From contig JARHVA010007799.1 in the NCBI GenBank assembly GCA_037957365.1, positions 284,501 through 348,500 on the forward strand: a stretch of DNA of 64,000 nucleotides, given 5' to 3'. Position 1 is the stretch's first letter. Every line of letters begins with the position of its first letter. Positions 23,503 through 34,960 of this stretch are shown in pieces. A program made the translations under genes and the position numbers. The stretch is from Torreya grandis (lineage: Eukaryota > Streptophyta > Pinopsida > Cupressales > Taxaceae). The notes below the pieces were generated by a model that was given only the letters and a program-made list of their open reading frames with translations, did not search any database and was not told the DNA's origin.

Positions 23503-24335
23503 GTGCTCAATATCTATTGAGGTCAGCTCAACTATCTCCATTATTCTTTTCATATCTCTCATCACTTTGTGAATTTTCATATGCTTGGTTTTATATGGCT
23601 TTATAAGTCATTACACCATCACATGTCCATTCACACCTGCTATCTTTAACCTATCATTTATGTTATATCCTTGAGCTATTTTGCTTGTCAATTACCCATG
23701 TTGGGTCCCAACATATGAACCATGTCTGATCAAATCATCTCTAAAGGGGAAACCCATTGTTTATTCTTTATAAATGATGAAGATTCACCCTATTGGGGCA
23801 AAACTATTTTATCATGATCAAATCTACTCTACTAGAGTACTTCTTATTATATTCTCTTTAGAGACCCTATTCTAGTGGTGCTTCCCTTCCTAAAGCATAA
23901 CGTTCTCCCTTTTCCTCTAATTCCAAGATCTGAAAATTAAAGCCAATTATGGTAATATTTTAGTGTGTAACTTGTCTTAAGATTGATCAATTTTATAATC
24001 ATACAGCTTGTACTCTCAAATTGGGTGCATTTACAGTGTGTCCCTTACATTTATGGATTGTATCTTTCCCATTCCCCCCGTCTCTAGGGTCTATTATACC
24101 TCTCATTATATTTTGATCATTGATGATAATAATGTGTGAAAGCATTAGGTCATCTAGATGTGATCTATTCTATGGGTTAATCTCTCACTTTCTCTCTCTT
24201 AGTGAGAGTCCATCCTTCTCTTTCATCCTAGTATGTCCTCTCGAGGGGGCATCATGGGTCTTTTACAATTTCTTCTTGATAAATATTTTCTTTGGAAAGA
24301 CATTTATTTAGTTGAATGTCTCACTATGCCTTCTC

Positions 24336-24349
24336 AAATAGGGGTAAAA
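24336..24349 (+). other. Polypurine tract of element C
   Basis: AAATAGGGGTAAAA directly precedes the right LTR, which starts TAGAGACATCC. A polypurine tract here primes plus-strand synthesis and confirms the plus orientation of C. Confidence 0.6.
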
Positions 24350-25130
24350 TAGAGACATCCAATTCCTAACACCATTTGTGTTAAAATTGTCAATATTACT
24401 CGAATTACCCTCAAATGCACATCTTAGGTCAAAAACCATAAAACTCCCTAAATGGTTTAATCTTGTAAATTACAAGTGCCAATTTAGGTCAAAGTGTTCC
24501 CAAATAAGGCAATGCATTTTATGGGCCAACTAACTTCGATCAGATCATTTTGAGTCAAAATGACCATTTCATCATTTAATGCTTTAGATCACTCTTTTCT
24601 TTTAATTTATTAGTACATATCACATACCTTTGCTATTTGGTTTTGGTAACATCCTAAATGGGAATACAACTCCAACACATCTAGCATCACCTTCCAAATC
24701 ATCTCTAGTCAAATTATGACCCAGTAATATGACTTTTTGACCATTTTGATTAATTAAGGGCCAATTTTCAAATAATTATACAAATGTTGAATAACCTTAT
24801 TTAAGGATAATTTATCCAAATCAAGAGCTTAAGTGGATTTTCCATGAGAATTTTTGAATATTTATTTTTGAAAATTGATTCTTATTAACTTCATCACCAG
24901 GTGACATCATTTTTTGGGAAGAAATCCCTAGGCCATAAATGCCACAAATATCAAGATTATAGGTCACCCATGCCTAGTTAATGCCTCTTATGAATCTTTA
25001 ATGCCCCTTATTCCAAGGTCATGATGAAGATAATTATGGGTTTAATTCTAAATATTAGGATTATCGATGGCTGCACATCTCAATCTTGAGATGGACGGTC
25101 ATGGTTGATCCTGACCAATCTAAAAAATCT
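24350..25130 (+). repeat. Right LTR of element C, part 1
   Basis: Matches 15778-16555 of the left LTR and stops exactly at AATCT where element B begins. The rest of this LTR resumes after B at 31214. Confidence 0.85.
25126..25130 (+). repeat. Target-site duplication of element B, left
   Basis: AATCT precedes B and is repeated at 31209-31213. The uninterrupted LTR of C has a single copy of this pentamer (16553-16557), proving that it is a duplicated target. Confidence 0.9.
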
Positions 25131-26690
25131 TGTTGAAGCAGAAGATTGCACCCTTGGCAGGAGGCCGAGCTCCTGCCTTCTTCACGCAACAATAGAAACT
25201 CCCCTCTCACCTATGGGACTGGTGAAGTTGGAGGAGAGAGTCTCTAGATAAGGGCTAGCTCCCCTTGATGCATCGTGTTTATTCCAACAAGTGCAAAACA
25301 CACACACACACACACACACAATAAAGGGGGGATGAAAAGGGAGAGAGATGTAGGAAAAACAAGCCTACTCTAAAATAGGTGATGCATGAAAATAAGTTGA
25401 CCTTTACACTTCCACTCTCAAAATTAGACAAATACCTACATACACTACACACTTGGCAGAAGGACGAGGCTGCAAAAGACTAATAGGGAGGCTTTCATGA
25501 AAACATAGGAAATAGAAAATCACTGAGGCACTATGAAATGCACACTATAAGTAACTCCTATTCTGGTCTTCTCAAATGTCAGCTCTTCTCCTTTTAGCTA
25601 TTGAAATGGCACCTTGTAGATAACAGGTCTGTTGGTGTTGAACCTGTGAGAGCATCAAGAAATAATGACTCGACACAGACAAACACTCAAGACACTCTAA
25701 AATATCTATCCAAATGGAGGTAAAAAACTACGTCTATTTGATTCAGGTGAAATTTTTCCAGGGCTATGCCTTAGAAATGTGAAAGATGATTACAAAAATG
25801 ACAAGTATCAAATATATATGAGAGAAAAAACAAGCCTATGTGGCATTCCTTCAACAAGTGGCCATCACGTCCCTTCAACAAGTTGCTCAAAACATTAATG
25901 AGACATGGGCTTTGTTTTCTCAAAGTCTGCATTTTTAATGTCAAAACGCAGTTTGTCCACCCATTAAATGTAAAATGGAGAAAACCGGTTACATTACTTA
26001 GCTGTTGCATCTTCTCATGATTAATTAGAAGGAAGTATTTCACCTGCTGGAGTCACTTCTCAAATTGGCACCACTTGGACTTAACTGCTTGCTCATTTCA
26101 TGAATGTCTTCTTGTCCTTTTCTCAATTTTGTCTCTATTTGGCTTGTTTAGCCCCCAGGGGTGAATATCTTGGTAGGTCACTATGTTTTTAGCTCCTGGT
26201 TGGTTAGTGCTTTCTTTTTTGCTTTTTTAAAAACAATGGCCATTTCATTTGTCAAACTTTGACATCCTCAGGGACATCATCAGTCCTTAGCTGGCCTTTT
26301 AGTGGTTTGCCTTTTCCTTTGTTTTGATGGACCTGACCTTTGCATTTGTTTAATGACGTGACCCAGCCCAGCCCTTTTTGTGAATGTTTGAAGTGAAGCA
26401 CTTGTCTTACGTAAGGGCATGAACATGAACTTGAACTAGGCCGAAACAATGAACTAGATGCCAAACCAAAGAACCAAGCCGTTAATTGAAGTGTTGAACT
26501 GAGCTGAAACAAGGCCATTAGATCTTAAAGAAGATAAAACCAATGCTGATAAACCAACTAGTTGAACCAAAAGACTGAACCAAGTCATGAATCAGATTTA
26601 TTGAACTCATGTAACTTGAAGATGAGTGGCATTAAATAGCAGGGGAAGAAGGTGACCAAAATTTTTCCTGTGGGCAAAAATTGGTCAACA
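25131..26690 (-). repeat. Left LTR of element B
   Basis: Runs from TGTTGAAGCAGAAG to TTGGTCAACA and pairs with 29641-31208 throughout. It includes a CA microsatellite at about 25298-25321. The first 250 bases resemble the LTR start of element A (GATTGnACCCTT, GGGGATGAAAAGGGAGA). Confidence 0.9.
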
Positions 26691-26712
26691 GATGGTGACT
26701 CACAGGGGAAGC
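26691..26712 (+). other. Conserved left junction of B interior, alternative primer-binding site
   Basis: GA then TGGTGACTCACAGGGGAAG directly follows the left LTR. Element A has TTTGTGACTCATAGGGGAAG at the same place (8617-8636). TGGTGACTC resembles the complement of a tRNA-Arg 3' end, a primer type I associate with Tat/Ogre elements. Under the preferred minus orientation this would be the region before the 3' LTR, where a polypurine tract would be expected but is not seen. Confidence 0.35.
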
Positions 26713-27134
26713 ATGCCTACTATGCTTAGGACCCAGTTGCCTTTGAATATCCATTGGGTGCGGAGTCAGATGGTAACTTTGAAGAGAGTTCACAATGGCC
26801 CTCGAGATCTCAAAATCACACCTGAAGCCTTTACCGCCACACGCAAAGGGAAAACACACAAGGCTAAAAACAACTAACTATGTAAACTACACTTAGGGAA
26901 AGAAGGAGAAGAAATTGAAACAAACTATTATGTACAGCTAACCAGGCATTTTTGATTCCCTCCTAGATCAAATGGAAAACTTCTTAAGTCCCCTTCTTAG
27001 TAAGGAGACTTATAGCACCATACAAGTAGCTGAATGGAAAAGAGAAATGGTGACTTGCTCTTTTTACCTATCCCCTAAGTTGGCTAGTATTCGAGTGGAG
27101 ATTCAAACATGCTTCCAATGTATATGTACTCTGT

Positions 27135-29432
27135 TCATTCTTGGAAGCTTGCCTCTTGCTGGTCCTTCATGTTGGTGCTCTTCACCAAGAAATCAATTGC
27201 TGCTGGCTCATTACCAGAAGCCTCTTGATATGTATCATTGACTGGCTCATTCTCCTTTACCTCATGCTCAGGTTCCATGGTATGACCATCTTCCTTGATG
27301 ATTTTAGAGGAAGTATCTCTAGATTCACCAACCTTTTGAAGGAGTAAATCTGGAAAAATGCAACCTCCTCGCATGCCTGTTTGAAACCCAATGCTGCCTT
27401 CTTCATTCTTATCTAGCTCATAGCCTCCCTAAAGAATAGTGTAGCCTGCCTCAATGACTTCAAACAAATCATTCAAAGCATGAACAAGTCCATGCTCCTC
27501 CATGTCACCTAAGTTGATCTCCTCCTCATTCACACTCACGAAGTCTCCCTAATCAGTCATGAACTAAGCATACTCCTCTTCACTTGTTTCCCTCAAGACA
27601 GGCTCCTCCTCAAGAAGGGGTAAAGTGGAAGGCTGACGAACGAACTCATGTGGAAGAAGAGGCAGTCCTTGAACTAGAATCAAATGATTTTCCTCTTTCC
27701 ATTTGGCCAACACTTCACCTATATCAGTTATGGCCTAATAGCTCTCTTGGGGATGTGGAGGTGGGGTGTGTTCAGGCATGGAATGTGTTGTTGGGTCTTA
27801 ACCGTCCATCACACACTAGCTGAGGAATCTGTCTTTGGATTCTAACTCTACAATTTGCCTATCTATATCCTCTTAGAAGAGCCTTTCCCAGAAGTTGCAA
27901 TCATCATCGGGAGCAGGAGTAGCCCCATCTTCTTCAAGGTTTTGAGTGAAACCTTTCCCTTCTTCCTCCTTTCCACCCCAAGATTCCACTGTTTGCTTCC
28001 AGCTCATGATCTTGGGATTGGAATCTTGCTTCTATAAGTAAGCCTCAACCTTATCATTTTCCAGGTCCTGAGTTGGTTCATGATGTTCCTTCTTCCAGCT
28101 CAAAAATGGGAGATCATGTTGAAAGACTTGAGGAGGTTGGGGAAGATTTGGGAGGGTCTGCTCATGTACAAGAAGAGATGTTTGAGAAGAGGCGTGTTGA
28201 AAATCTAGGCACACGAGATTAAGGGTAGGATCAATTGATGCATTGGATGAGTGAGAATGAGCAAGTGCCATCTGATAGAAAGGATTTGGCATACAAGAGG
28301 AAGTTTTCTCTAGAATAGGAGGGGGTAGACCTTGGGGCAAAATTTCTTGATTTTCGTTCCTCCACTTTACCAACACTTCATCAATATTAAAATTAGCTTG
28401 TGGATTGGTGGAAGGGGTGCCTTTTGGCGTCGACTCCTCTACAAGGTCTAAAAATGCCATCTCCCTCTCTCTAAGTAGTCTTATCTTCCTTTTTAATTCC
28501 TCAGCCCACGTAGCCAAATCATCCTCACCTTGTACTTCTTGGAGCTCATGGGAAACACCAGAGAGATGGGGAGTGCATGAAGATTGCCATGAAATGCAAG
28601 GAGCTTCCTGAAGAAGGGTGGGGGAAACTTGAAAAGGACTAACCTCATCTTGTACCTCACACTCTTAAATAATGTCTTTCGCCCCCTTGCTATTATGTGA
28701 CTCAACCACTTGATTCCATCTCAAGAAATTCAGACTAGACATCTCCTTTGGGGTTGATGGGGCCACAATGTGAAAGGACATCAAAGATATCAATTCCACT
28801 TCCCCTACTGCAAGAATGGTCTGCTGCATCTAAAGGTTTGCCAATTTGATTTGTCTATCAAGATTAGCCTTAAACACAAGATTCACTATTTCAAAATTCT
28901 CCTCAACAAGATTGGGGAACAGACTTTGACAGGGTCGACTTGGCTCAAGAACAAGGGCTGTATATGATTGATATGATGCTTTGGGCAGTGAGTATGTAGG
29001 TTGATAGACTTAGTAAGGCTGCCTCTCATGCACACTTAGCTTCTTTTCCATAGATGCAATTAAATCACTCACATCCAGCATCTCAAAAACCCTGTGCCAA
29101 TTCACTCCTTCAATAGGAGCCCATTCTTTCTTAACCTAATTCAGTGCATTTCTCACTTGATGGATGACATAATCAGGAACCTCTTGGCCACATCCCCTTC
29201 TGGTGTCAAGATCTACTACATATTTTTCATATGCCAACAGTGCTCACTTGAAGGTAGAAACGGGTTGATTGGTGAAGAGACTAGGTTGAGTAGGGGCAAT
29301 GACGTAATGAGAAGACTGGGCATAAGGCTGATATATCTCATAGGGTTGAGACTGGTCCTATTGGGCATGATAAGGATCACCATAAGGCTGGTAAGGATTA
29401 TATCCATGCTAGCCAAAGACAACAGAATCCAT
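27135..29432 (-). pseudogene. Element B ORF: unknown protein of about 766 codons with point stops
   Basis: One minus-strand frame extends from ATG at 29432 to TGA at 27135, exactly 766 codons, with roughly a dozen point stops and no clear frameshift. In order it has a Tyr/Pro/Gln-rich N-terminus (NPYQPYGDPYH, IYQPYAQ), a Val/Leu/Glu helical part (ENFEIVNLVFKANLDRQI), the longest open part at 28032-28517 (TWAEELKRKIRLLREREM, SCMPNPFYQ, SWKKEHHEPTQD), a very acidic stretch (KEEEGKGFTQNLEEDGATP), RQIVELESKDRFL, and a Glu-rich C-terminus. Similarity to element A continues past the TGA to about 27,000. There is no enzyme motif or zinc knuckle. A gag-like or accessory role is only a guess. Confidence 0.65.
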
Positions 29433-29580
29433 GACTTTGAACGATGGGATTATACATACCAAAATGTTGTTTCTTGATGGTATGGTACCAAAACTGCTCA
29501 ACCAATTGATTTAACTCAAAGTAGCCATTGGTGTTTGATGCAAAAGCCTCTAAAGGCTGGTCAGTTGAAGAACACACCAA
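29433..29580 (-). other. Upstream open segment of element B
   Basis: A different minus-strand frame reads VCSSTDQPLEAFASNTNGYF, then ELNQLVEQFWYHTIKKQHF. The same segment in element A (about 10,800-10,910) gives DTNGDSKFN and KKHILVCIIP with stops. Conservation at protein-like spacing suggests either an upstream frame joined to the main one by a frameshift, or a conserved leader. Confidence 0.4.
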
Positions 29581-29617
29581 AATTATTTAATTCTTTGGAT
29601 AAAACCTATCCCAGTTG

Positions 29618-29640
29618 GTCCCATCGGGCATGCCAAAAAC
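29618..29640 (-). other. Presumed primer-binding site of element B
   Basis: On the minus strand the LTR end CGTCAACA is followed by GTTTTTGGCATGCC, then CGATGGGAC. The TTGGCATGCC core is identical to the site after the 5' LTR of element C (17028-17037), whose orientation is independently supported by a polypurine tract. Confidence 0.5.
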
Positions 29641-31208
29641 TGTTGACGTAGAAGATTGTACCCTTGGCAGGAGGTTGAGCTCTTACCTTCTTCATGCAAC
29701 AATGGAAACTCCCCTCTTGCCTATGGGACTGGTGAAGCTAGAGGGGAGAGTCTCTAGATAAGGGCTAACTCCCTTTAATGCATCATGTTTATTCTAGCAA
29801 GTGCAAAACATACACACACACACACACACACACACAATAAAGGGGGGATGAAAAGGGAGAGAGATGCAGGAAAAAAAAACCTACTCTAAAAGAGGTGATG
29901 CACCAAAATAAGTTGACCTTCACACATCCACTCTCAGAATCAGACAAATACATACACTACACACTTGGTAGAAGGACCAGGCTACAAAAGACTGGCAGGG
30001 AGGCTTTCATGAAAACACAAGAAATAGAAAATCATTGAGACACTATGAAATGCACACTATAAGTAACTCCTTCTATTCTAGTCTTCTCAAATGTCAGCTC
30101 TTCTCCTTTCAGCTGCCAAAATGGTGCCTTGCAGATAATAGGTCTACTGGTGTTGAACATATGAGAGCATCAAGAAACAATGACTCGACACAGACAAACA
30201 CTCAAGACATACTCTGAAATATCTATCCAAATAGAGGTAAAAAAACTATGTTTATTTGATTCAGGTGAAATTTTGCCAGGGCTATGCCTTACAAATGTGG
30301 AAGATGATTACAAAAATGACAAGTATCAAATATATATGAGAGAACAAAGAAGCCTATGTGGCATTCCTTCAACAAGTGGCCATCGCATCCCTTCAACAAA
30401 TTGCTCAAAACATTAATGAGACGTGGGCTTTGTCTGCTCAAAGTCTACATTTTTAATGTCAAAACATGGTTTGTCCACCCATTAAATGTAAAAGGGAGAA
30501 AATTGGTTACATTACTTAGCTATTGCGTCTTCTCATGATCAATATGAAGGAATTATGTCACCTGCTAGGGTCACTTCTCAAATTGGTGCCACTTGGACTT
30601 AACTACTTGCTCATTTTATGAATGTCTTCTTGTCCTTTTCTCAATTTTGTCTCTATCTAGCTTGTTCGGCCCCCAAGGGAAAACATCTTGGTAGGTCACT
30701 ACCTTTTTAACTCTTGGTTAGTTAGCACTTTCTTTTTTGCTTTTTAAAAAACAACGACCGTTTCATTTGTCAAACTTCGACGTCTTTGGGGGCGTCATCA
30801 GTCCTTAGCTGGCTTCTCGGTGGCTTGCCTTTTCCTTTGTTTTAATGTGCCCGACCTTTGCATTTGTTTAATGACATGATCCAGCCCATCCCTTTTTTTG
30901 AATGTTTGAAGTGAAGCGCCTATCTTATGTAAGGGCATGAACATGAACTTGAACTAGGCTAAAACAATGAACTAGATGCCGAACCAAAGAACCAGGCTGC
31001 TGACCAAAGTGTTAAACTGAGCTGAAACAAAGCTATTGGACCTTGAAGAAGATAAGACCAATGCTGATAAACCAACCAGTTGAACCAAAATATTGATCCA
31101 AGCTATGAATCAAATTTATTGAACTCGTGCAACCTGAAGATGACTGGCATTAAACAGCAGGGGAAGAAGGTGATTGAAATTTTGTCTGTGGGCAAAAATT
31201 GGTCAACA
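29641..31208 (-). repeat. Right LTR of element B
   Basis: Starts TGTTGACGTAGAAG and ends TTGGTCAACA. Matches the left LTR end to end, including the CA microsatellite (about 29811-29837). Confidence 0.9.
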
Positions 31209-31213
31209 AATCT
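31209..31213 (+). repeat. Target-site duplication of element B, right
   Basis: AATCT, the second copy of the pentamer at 25126-25130. It continues directly into ATAAATAG, so the TATA box of the interrupted LTR was rebuilt intact beside B. Confidence 0.9.
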
Positions 31214-31680
31214 ATAAATAGAGAGGCCATGGATGTGAATACAAAATCTATTTTTGGTGAAAGGTTATAATGATCAAATATCTTCAAAATATTTAATATT
31301 TCAAAGGTATAATGTTAAATTATTTCCATAAGGATCTATATTTGATCATGAATTTCGTTTGCAAGCTTCATCGATAGGCTAGTTTAGTGATTTGGAATAA
31401 AGAGGCTAGGTTTTGTAGAGTGTTCTTGAGGCATGGGATGAGCTTACCACCATTGTTGACAAATACAAGGATGCTTGATCAATGGCGAACATGTTTTTGA
31501 GCCACATGGGTATGGTGAATCCATTTGGGAAGGTAATATGGCATTGCTTTCTTTCATTTGTTTCTTGTTATCCTTTGTAATTCCTAAAGGATTAGATAGG
31601 CTTGGTTAGTTAGCTACTTATGAATGTTTGATTATTTATGGAATAATTCTTGACTAACTTGCTTTGTAATCCTCTCTACA
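31214..31680 (+). repeat. Right LTR of element C, part 2
   Basis: Continues the LTR from the TATA box to CTCTCTACA and matches 16558-17025. It is followed by the CAACC target duplication. Confidence 0.85.
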
Positions 31681-31685
31681 CAACC
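31681..31685 (+). repeat. Target-site duplication of element C, right
   Basis: CAACC directly after the LTR, matching 15773-15777. Confidence 0.75.
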
Positions 31686-32600
31686 AAATAATTACTTTAT
31701 AAATTTTGTGAAACTATTCATTTGTTTTGCCATTATTCCACCAAAGATATCAAGAATATCATAAATTATAAATCATGTAATGGATTATTTGAATCAAAAA
31801 GTGAGAAGTGTTTCTTTAACACTCTAGACCCGTTGTGATACACTTTCAGGCATCAAAAATACCTATATCACAAAATGAGATTGTAAAAGAAAAATGTGAA
31901 GATTTATGATTATATGAACATATGCTAATGAATGAAAATCATTTCAATTTTTAAATAAACTACATCTTCCTATAGATTAATTGTTTAAAGACATCATATG
32001 GGTATAGAAACAATATTATGAATTTAGATATTAGAGTCTATGATAACTATGACCTGTTATAAATTATGAGAAGGTAAAGAACCATTTTTGGTTTAGGAAT
32101 ATCCTTGAGAATCTATAAGTCTAGTGTAGGATCATTTTGTTTGATATTCATTTTATGGTCAATGTAATCTCAAGTGTGAAGAACATAATAAATAGATAGT
32201 ATTTTTTGAAATGTCTATATATTCCTATTTTCTATTTAATTTGGTTAACAATTATTTTGTGTTGTGCATAGATTTTTTACACACTAGTATTTGGTGTTGG
32301 CATAGAGATTTTTTTTACATGTCACAATTCCATCCTTCATTGGGTTCCCTAATCATAACTACATTATTCACTAAGTATTCCATATTATTCAAAAGAAAAT
32401 CTTGTGTATAACTAAAAATGATGTTTGGGTGCATATTAGTGGATTAGTTTCAATGATTGGGTCTTTTTTAGCGCAATAATTCTATCATGATGTTAGATGT
32501 AAATAAAAAATAACATTAGAAGTACAACGTATATGTTTATGCAGTAGTAGATATGTAGGTTACCTAGATGAATGGGCATGGGCCACATTATTTATTTATT
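31686..32600. other. AT-rich DNA, nothing recognised
   Basis: Right flank of element C. An open stretch at 32211-32411 translates to a Phe/Leu/Ile-rich string without any motif and is most likely chance. No repeat partner was seen in the window. Confidence 0.4.
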
Positions 32601-34960
32601 TACATTTTAATGTAATTTTTGAGCTATTTTTTTTTGGTAACCTAACATATTTAGAACCTAATGGTTAGTAAGTTCAAAACATTAATATTTAACTCTAAAT
32701 TCACATTATTTGTATTTTTAACCTAGTTTCTTCTTGGCCTCCAAAATTGGTATTTTATGAATCTATTTTAAAATTTATTTGTTATACTAAAATGAAAACA
32801 TATTCGATATCTAGAAGCCACGAGGTTTTCAATAGTGGTATTTGTATATCAGTTAGATCAATATTTGTATCACATTGTTTATATGTACACAAAAATATAA
32901 AACATGAAATATATTGGCCTTGATATATAAACATTGGTCATTCTTGGTAATTAGAATATACGTATATTTTTTAATAACCTAATATACATTAAGATTAAAA
33001 AATATTTATTTTTAGTTAAAACTCACGACTATGGGAGGGGACTCTATGATTTTTACATTTTTACATTGTGATGACTTTTTTGAGATAAAATATTTTTGTT
33101 AACCTAGTAACCACTTGGTTCTCAACATTTTAATTTTTTAATCCATTCTTAGTAAAACCAGAAATATTTGTACATTTTTTTAGAACCTAATGGTTATGAG
33201 TTTCCCAACATATTTAATTTAATATTGATCCATGGACACAAATGTCAGCTATACATCCATGGATGCATTTTCTTAAAATAAATAAATAAATATAAATCAC
33301 ACCATTGATAAATAGGAACCATTAGGTTCCCACTTATCAAACAACATCACATTTTACCTAAATATCAGTAAGTATTTGATAACATAGAGCCTACTAGGAT
33401 TCCAAAATATGTATTTTTATATACTTAAAATGTCGAATCCTATGTTAACATAAAAATACATGTAGGATACTTAGGATGATAGGAGAGGGAATTTTATTTA
33501 CATATTTATATTGGGATAAACCTAGTGGCCATGAGGTTTCCAACATAATTCATTTTATATCAATCCATGGATAGAAATTTTAATTAGACATCAAAGATGC
33601 ATCACACCCCTGTCAATTAGTGGTTTCAAGGTTCTCGATCATCAAATGATACAACATTTTATATTTTCTAAGAAATGTGTGTGTGTAAAGAACATAACAA
33701 CAATTTATTATCAATAATAACATGTATTTTAATTTACATCTTGAAAAAAAATAAATTTATAGATTCATTTCTAAAAGTTTCATCCATGCATTAATTTCAA
33801 ATGAAATATGTTTGGAATCTAGTGGTATTTATTTCTTAATGATGTGAAATATTTTGCCATTATAATTAATATGAAATCCATTAAATAAAATGGGTGAGGG
33901 CATGCTATTTCTTTATTTTAGATATGATAAACCAAGTGGCCATGGAGTTTTCAACATATTTCAAGATGTAAAAAAAATACATTGCACACAAATATATATA
34001 TGTATTTTTTTTTGATAACTTAGCATTTATAAGGTTCCCAAAACATTTTATTTGATATATGTACAAATTTGAGAATTAGTCGTCACTAGGTTTTTGGTCA
34101 CTAAACTACATCACATTTTAGCAGAATTTTAATAGATTTTTTGAAAACCCAACGACCATTTGGATCCCAAAATATGGATTTTTATATACTTAAAAAATAA
34201 TGACCACTACAATCATAACATATATTTATGAAAATCATTTAATTTGTTATGGTATATTATTTACATATTTACAATACAATAAACCTACCAATTGCTAGGT
34301 TATAAATAATTTTAATTATTTAAAAAAGTCACATTAAAATATATATACATTTTTTGATAACCTAGTGATCACTAGTTCTCAAGGATGTGATGTTTTTTAT
34401 TTACATTTTAAAAATAATAATTTTTTTGGATGTGTAGCTATTTGTGTTCAATGCATTGCTATAAAAAAAATGTGTTAGGAATCTAGTTGTCCATAGCTAT
34501 CAAGGATATGTTTTCTTTTGATATAATGAAAAATATCTGACAAGACTTATAGACATTGGAAAAGAATTGTTATTTACATATTTTCACTTTGATGAATCTA
34601 GTGGTTGAAAGGTTCCCAACATATTTTATTTTTTTAATGAATGAATGAAAATTTTATTTATAGATCTATAGATGTAATGTTTTGTTTAAATATATCAAAT
34701 CCACACACACATAATTTTTATTTGCATCTTAATAACAATCTCATTTGATATCAATGCATGAATGTTTATTTTACCTATACATTCATGGATGTAATTGTTT
34801 GTAAAATTTTAATAAAATTAATTCACATCCATGTATGTATGCATGTACACGTGTTTGTGTAATATAACCACTATAGGATTCCATACATATACATTTGATA
34901 TCAATGGATGGATTAATTCTTTTATCCAAACATCCATCGATACAATTCTTTGAAAAGTGT
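32600..34960. repeat. Field of diverged repeats around an AACCTAGTGG...GGTTCCCAACAT motif
   Basis: The core GATAACCTAGTGGCCA followed by GGTTCCCAACATATTT recurs with changes near 32633, 33095, 33186, 33515, 33932, 34008, 34133, 34346, 34473 and 34594. It is often followed by ATCAATCCATGGAT and a CATCCATGGATG segment. Spacing is irregular (about 75 to 420 bp), so this is not a simple satellite. It could be an old tandem array broken by indels, or one element with internal repeats. No coding frame is present. Confidence 0.55.

Larger units (their letters stand above)
20825..24335 (+). other. 3' non-coding region of element C
   Basis: 3.5 kb with no supported gene. It is rich in CCATT and ACCATTTTGTGA-like pyrimidine motifs. 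It holds a degenerate array at 21,950-22,380 (CTCTTACCATTTTGTGA units), three CACCTATGGGAAAA-like units at 21,610-21,745, and two copies of a GAACTAC...ATGTAGGCA block. A GAGGGGGCATCATGGGTC segment at 24243-24261 precedes the polypurine tract. Confidence 0.55.
25131..31208 (-). mobile_element. Element B: non-autonomous LTR retrotransposon inserted in the LTR of C
   Basis: A complete 6,078-bp element with termini TGTTGA...TCAACA, LTRs of 1560 and 1568 bp, and a 2.95-kb interior. The target duplication AATCT is perfect. The interior contains one long minus-strand frame and no pol. Minus orientation is favoured by the direction of that frame and by the primer-site-like GTTTTTGGCATGCC at the right junction. 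The left junction (TGGTGACTCACAGGGG) could alternatively be a primer site for plus orientation, and neither side has a polypurine tract, so orientation is not settled. The LTRs differ at about 12% in the first 165 bases, nearly all transitions. Confidence 0.9.
15778..31680 (+). mobile_element. Element C: non-autonomous LTR retrotransposon, interrupted by element B
   Basis: LTRs of about 1.25 kb flank an interior of 7.3 kb. The terminal sequences reconstruct as TGTAGAG...CTCTACA: the left copy has TATAGACATC and the right TAGAGACATC, each with a different decay. A 5-bp target duplication (CAACC), a presumed primer-binding site (17026-17047) and a polypurine tract (24336-24349) set the orientation as plus. 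The interior has a 1.9-kb leader, one long non-pol frame and a 3.5-kb non-coding tail. The tail carries a GAACTAC...ATGTAGGCA block that I associate from memory with plant Tat-lineage gypsy elements. There is no pol gene. Without B and its extra duplication the length is about 9.8 kb. Confidence 0.85.

Noticed and set aside
24120..24311. 63-codon frame just before the polypurine tract of C
   Set aside because: Hydrophobic string without motif, located where LTR elements have a non-coding tail.
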